Shown here: piece by piece, positions 28,683-29,996 of the stretch
Layout of the letters: every line of letters starts with the position of its first letter
Numbering within the stretch: the first letter of the stretch is position 1
Assembly: GCA_031549605.1 (NCBI GenBank)
Contig: JAVBPM010000021.1
Location: 1 to 29,996, forward strand
Length of the DNA: 29,996 nt
Reading direction: 5' to 3'
Origin: WRAI01 sp031549605
GTDB taxonomy: Bacteria > Bacillota > Clostridia > Oscillospirales > UBA929
Notes under the pieces: generated by a model
Databases searched by the model: none
Told to the model about the DNA's origin: nothing
What the model saw: only the letters and a program-made list of their open reading frames with translations
Program-made: the position numbers and the translations under genes

Positions 28683-28727
28683 ATGCCATCACTCCTTTTA
28701 TCATAGTGTAACCGAGGTGACAAACCG

Positions 28728-29549
28728 ATGCAAGTAAAAATTCTGGGCACCGCCGCCGCCGAGGGGCTGCCGGCGCTGTTCTGTTGCTGCGACACCTGCC
28801 GAACCGCGCGCGAGCAGGGCGGGAAAGACCTGCGGACACGCAGCGGCACGCTGATAGACGGAAATCTGATGATTGACTTTTCGCCCGACACGTTCCATCA
28901 TGCGCTGCGCCACAAGCTACAACTGGCCGACGTGCGGCATCTGCTGTTAACGCATTCGCACTCCGACCACCTCTATCCCTGCGACCTCGATATGCGTCAC
29001 ACGCCATATGCCCATCTCGACGGCCAACCGGCGCTGAAGGTCTACGGCACGCGCAAGCTGCTCAAAAAGTGCCGCCGTCAGTTCGGTCGCACCTGGGCGC
29101 CGCGCAACCTAGACCTGACGGCCATCAAGCCGCTGCAAACGGTTGTGCTCGACGCCGACACGCAGGTCACGGCGCTGCCGGCGCAGCACATGCTGCGTGA
29201 GCCGGCGCTGCTGTTCGCCGTTGAGCGCGGCGGCAAGCGGCTACTTTACGGCCATGACACCGGCCTCTTTCCCGAGCTCGTCTGGCAGACCCTGCGCGGC
29301 CGGCGCTTTGATCTGGTGCTGCTCGACTGCACCATGATGACCGGCCGCGACGGCGGCAACCACATGGGACTGCCCGACTGCCTTGACACCAAGGCGCGCA
29401 TGGAGCGCGAGAACATGGCCGACAGCCGCACCCGTTTTGTGCTGACGCACTTCTCGCACAACGGCGGTCTGTCCCACGCACAGCTGGAGGCGGCGGCCTC
29501 GCCGCACGGCTTTGACGTCGCCTATGACGGCGTTGAATACACCCTATGA
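28728..29549 (+). CDS. Metallo-beta-lactamase-fold hydrolase, PhnP-like
   Basis: 273-residue MBL-fold hydrolase. The metal motif is THSHSDH (75-81: His76, His78, Asp80, His81), with likely further ligands His154 and Asp177 and a C-terminal His241/His244. Near the N-terminus Cys19, Cys20, Cys21 and Cys24 (FCCCDTC) sit where PhnP carries structural-zinc cysteines; the GTAAAEGLP start is also PhnP-like. PhnP hydrolyses cyclic ribose phosphates in phosphonate use, but no other phn gene is nearby, so the substrate (cyclic nucleotide, phosphodiester or other) is open. ATG 28728 has GAGGTG about 7 nt upstream. It appears monocistronic, closed by a strong terminator. Confidence 0.87.
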   Translation: MQVKILGTAAAEGLPALFCCCDTCRTAREQGGKDLRTRSGTLIDGNLMIDFSPDTFHHALRHKLQLADVRHLLLTHSHSDHLYPCDLDMRHTPYAHLDGQPALKVYGTRKLLKKCRRQFGRTWAPRNLDLTAIKPLQTVVLDADTQVTALPAQHMLREPALLFAVERGGKRLLYGHDTGLFPELVWQTLRGRRFDLVLLDCTMMTGRDGGNHMGLPDCLDTKARMERENMADSRTRFVLTHFSHNGGLSHAQLEAAASPHGFDVAYDGVEYTL

Positions 29550-29554
29550 CCGAT

Positions 29555-29595
29555 AACAAGGCCGCGATGGATTGCCCATCGCGGCCTTGTTTTGC
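29555..29595 (+). terminator. Strong intrinsic terminator, probably bidirectional
   Basis: A 16-bp perfect stem pairs 29555-29570 with 29576-29591 around ATTGC, followed by TTTGCT. It begins 6 nt after the hydrolase stop and lies between convergent genes, so it may also stop the minus-strand cyclase transcript. Confidence 0.93.
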
Positions 29596-29605
29596 TAAAC
29601 ATCAG

Positions 29606-29996
29606 CTACTCGCTGACCACGCAGTTTTTACCCGACTGCTTGCCGCGGTAGAGATTGGCGTCGGCCTGTACCAAGGCGTCCTCAATGTTCAGGCCCTCGA
29701 CCTGTGCCAGCCCGGCAGTGACCGAGACATTGACGGTGGTCGTGCCGTCGGAAATGGCCTCGCTGCTGATGCGTGTTACCAGATTTTGTACCACCGCCTT
29801 GCCGACCGTCAGGTCAATGGCACGGTAGAGAATTAAAAACTCCTCGCCGCCCCAGCGAAAGATAAAGTCGTTGCGGCGCGTGCTGCGCTGTATGATTTCG
29901 GCCACTTTTTTAAGCACAATGTCGCCAAACGAGTGCAGGTACTTGTCGTTGATTTGCTTGAAGTTGTCGATGTCGAGCATGGCCACGCACAGCCGC
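29606..29996 (-). CDS. Diguanylate cyclase (GGDEF domain), C-terminal part, cut by window end
   Basis: About 130 residues of a GGDEF domain; the frame stays open to base 29996, so the N-terminus lies beyond the window. It would make cyclic di-GMP from two GTP. The substrate/metal motif MLDIDNFKQIND is followed by RWGGEEFLIL, an active GGEEF signature site. RRND five residues before GGEEF fits the inhibitory I-site (RxxD), so product inhibition is likely. The C-terminus (ADANLYRGKQSGKN) is the usual domain end, with no EAL domain after it. Possible internal starts at 29986 and 29980 are rejected because the conserved domain continues upstream of them. Confidence 0.93.
   Translation of the reverse strand, partial: RLCVAMLDIDNFKQINDKYLHSFGDIVLKKVAEIIQRSTRRNDFIFRWGGEEFLILYRAIDLTVGKAVVQNLVTRISSEAISDGTTTVNVSVTAGLAQVEGLNIEDALVQADANLYRGKQSGKNCVVSE

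Noticed and set aside
1..29996. CRISPR arrays, insertion sequences, tRNA or rRNA genes, prophage
   Set aside because: I saw no regularly spaced repeats, transposase or integrase motifs, cloverleaf-like segments or rRNA-like stretches; nearly all bases belong to coherent housekeeping-type genes.

Overview
The window (29,996 bp, GC-rich) looks like chromosomal DNA of a high-GC Clostridia-type Firmicute, probably near Oscillospirales/Ruminococcaceae; the exact lineage is inference. Four things point there: rplU-prp-rpmA-obg order behind an L21-leader-like 5' UTR; an L27 with the Firmicute N-terminal extension next to the protease that removes it; strong AGGAGG ribosome binding sites; and an ftsE-ftsX-M23 peptidase-S41 peptidase cluster. 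I see no tRNA, rRNA, CRISPR array, insertion sequence or phage gene. Intergenic gaps are all under 300 bp. The last gene is cut by the window end.

Layout. (1) 1-3163, plus strand: leader, rplU, prp, rpmA, obg, yebC, a translation and ribosome-assembly operon. (2) 3173-8320, plus strand: two ABC half-transporters, each with an N-terminal soluble domain and a four-cysteine zinc ribbon, flanking a DUF1854 protein. This three-gene module is the most interesting part of the window. A hairpin that would hide the first gene's ribosome binding site precedes it, and an intrinsic terminator ends it. (3) 8323-10745, minus strand: an ECF sigma factor and a large single-pass membrane protein that is probably its anti-sigma factor or sensor. 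(4) 10746-11657, minus strand: type II pantothenate kinase with its own promoter and terminator. (5) 11718-11984, plus strand: a small tail-anchored protein of unknown function.

(6) 11983-18226, minus strand: a likely seven-gene operon of a CdaR/PucR-type regulator, ftsE, ftsX, an EnvC-like M23 peptidase, an S41 processing peptidase and two small membrane proteins. It combines the FtsEX switch, the cell-wall hydrolase it would activate and a protease that may limit the hydrolase. (7) 18227-18499: divergent promoter region with a striking inverted repeat. (8) 18500-20320, plus strand: GTP-type PEP carboxykinase. (9) 20361-27686, plus strand: oligopeptide/dipeptide ABC importer (lipoprotein, two permeases, two ATPases) plus a PAP2-family membrane protein. 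A terminator after the lipoprotein gene probably sets lipoprotein expression above that of the permeases. (10) 27700-28682, minus strand: a tcdA-like E1 enzyme gene and a tiny HMA-fold protein whose metal-binding cysteines are both replaced by aspartate. (11) 28728-29549, plus strand: a PhnP-like metallo-beta-lactamase-fold hydrolase. (12) 29606-29996, minus strand: the C-terminal part of a diguanylate cyclase.

Most family calls rest on clear motifs. Start codons were chosen by ribosome binding site spacing, and several differ from the longest open frame. Promoters and hairpins were read by eye, without energy calculations or database searches.
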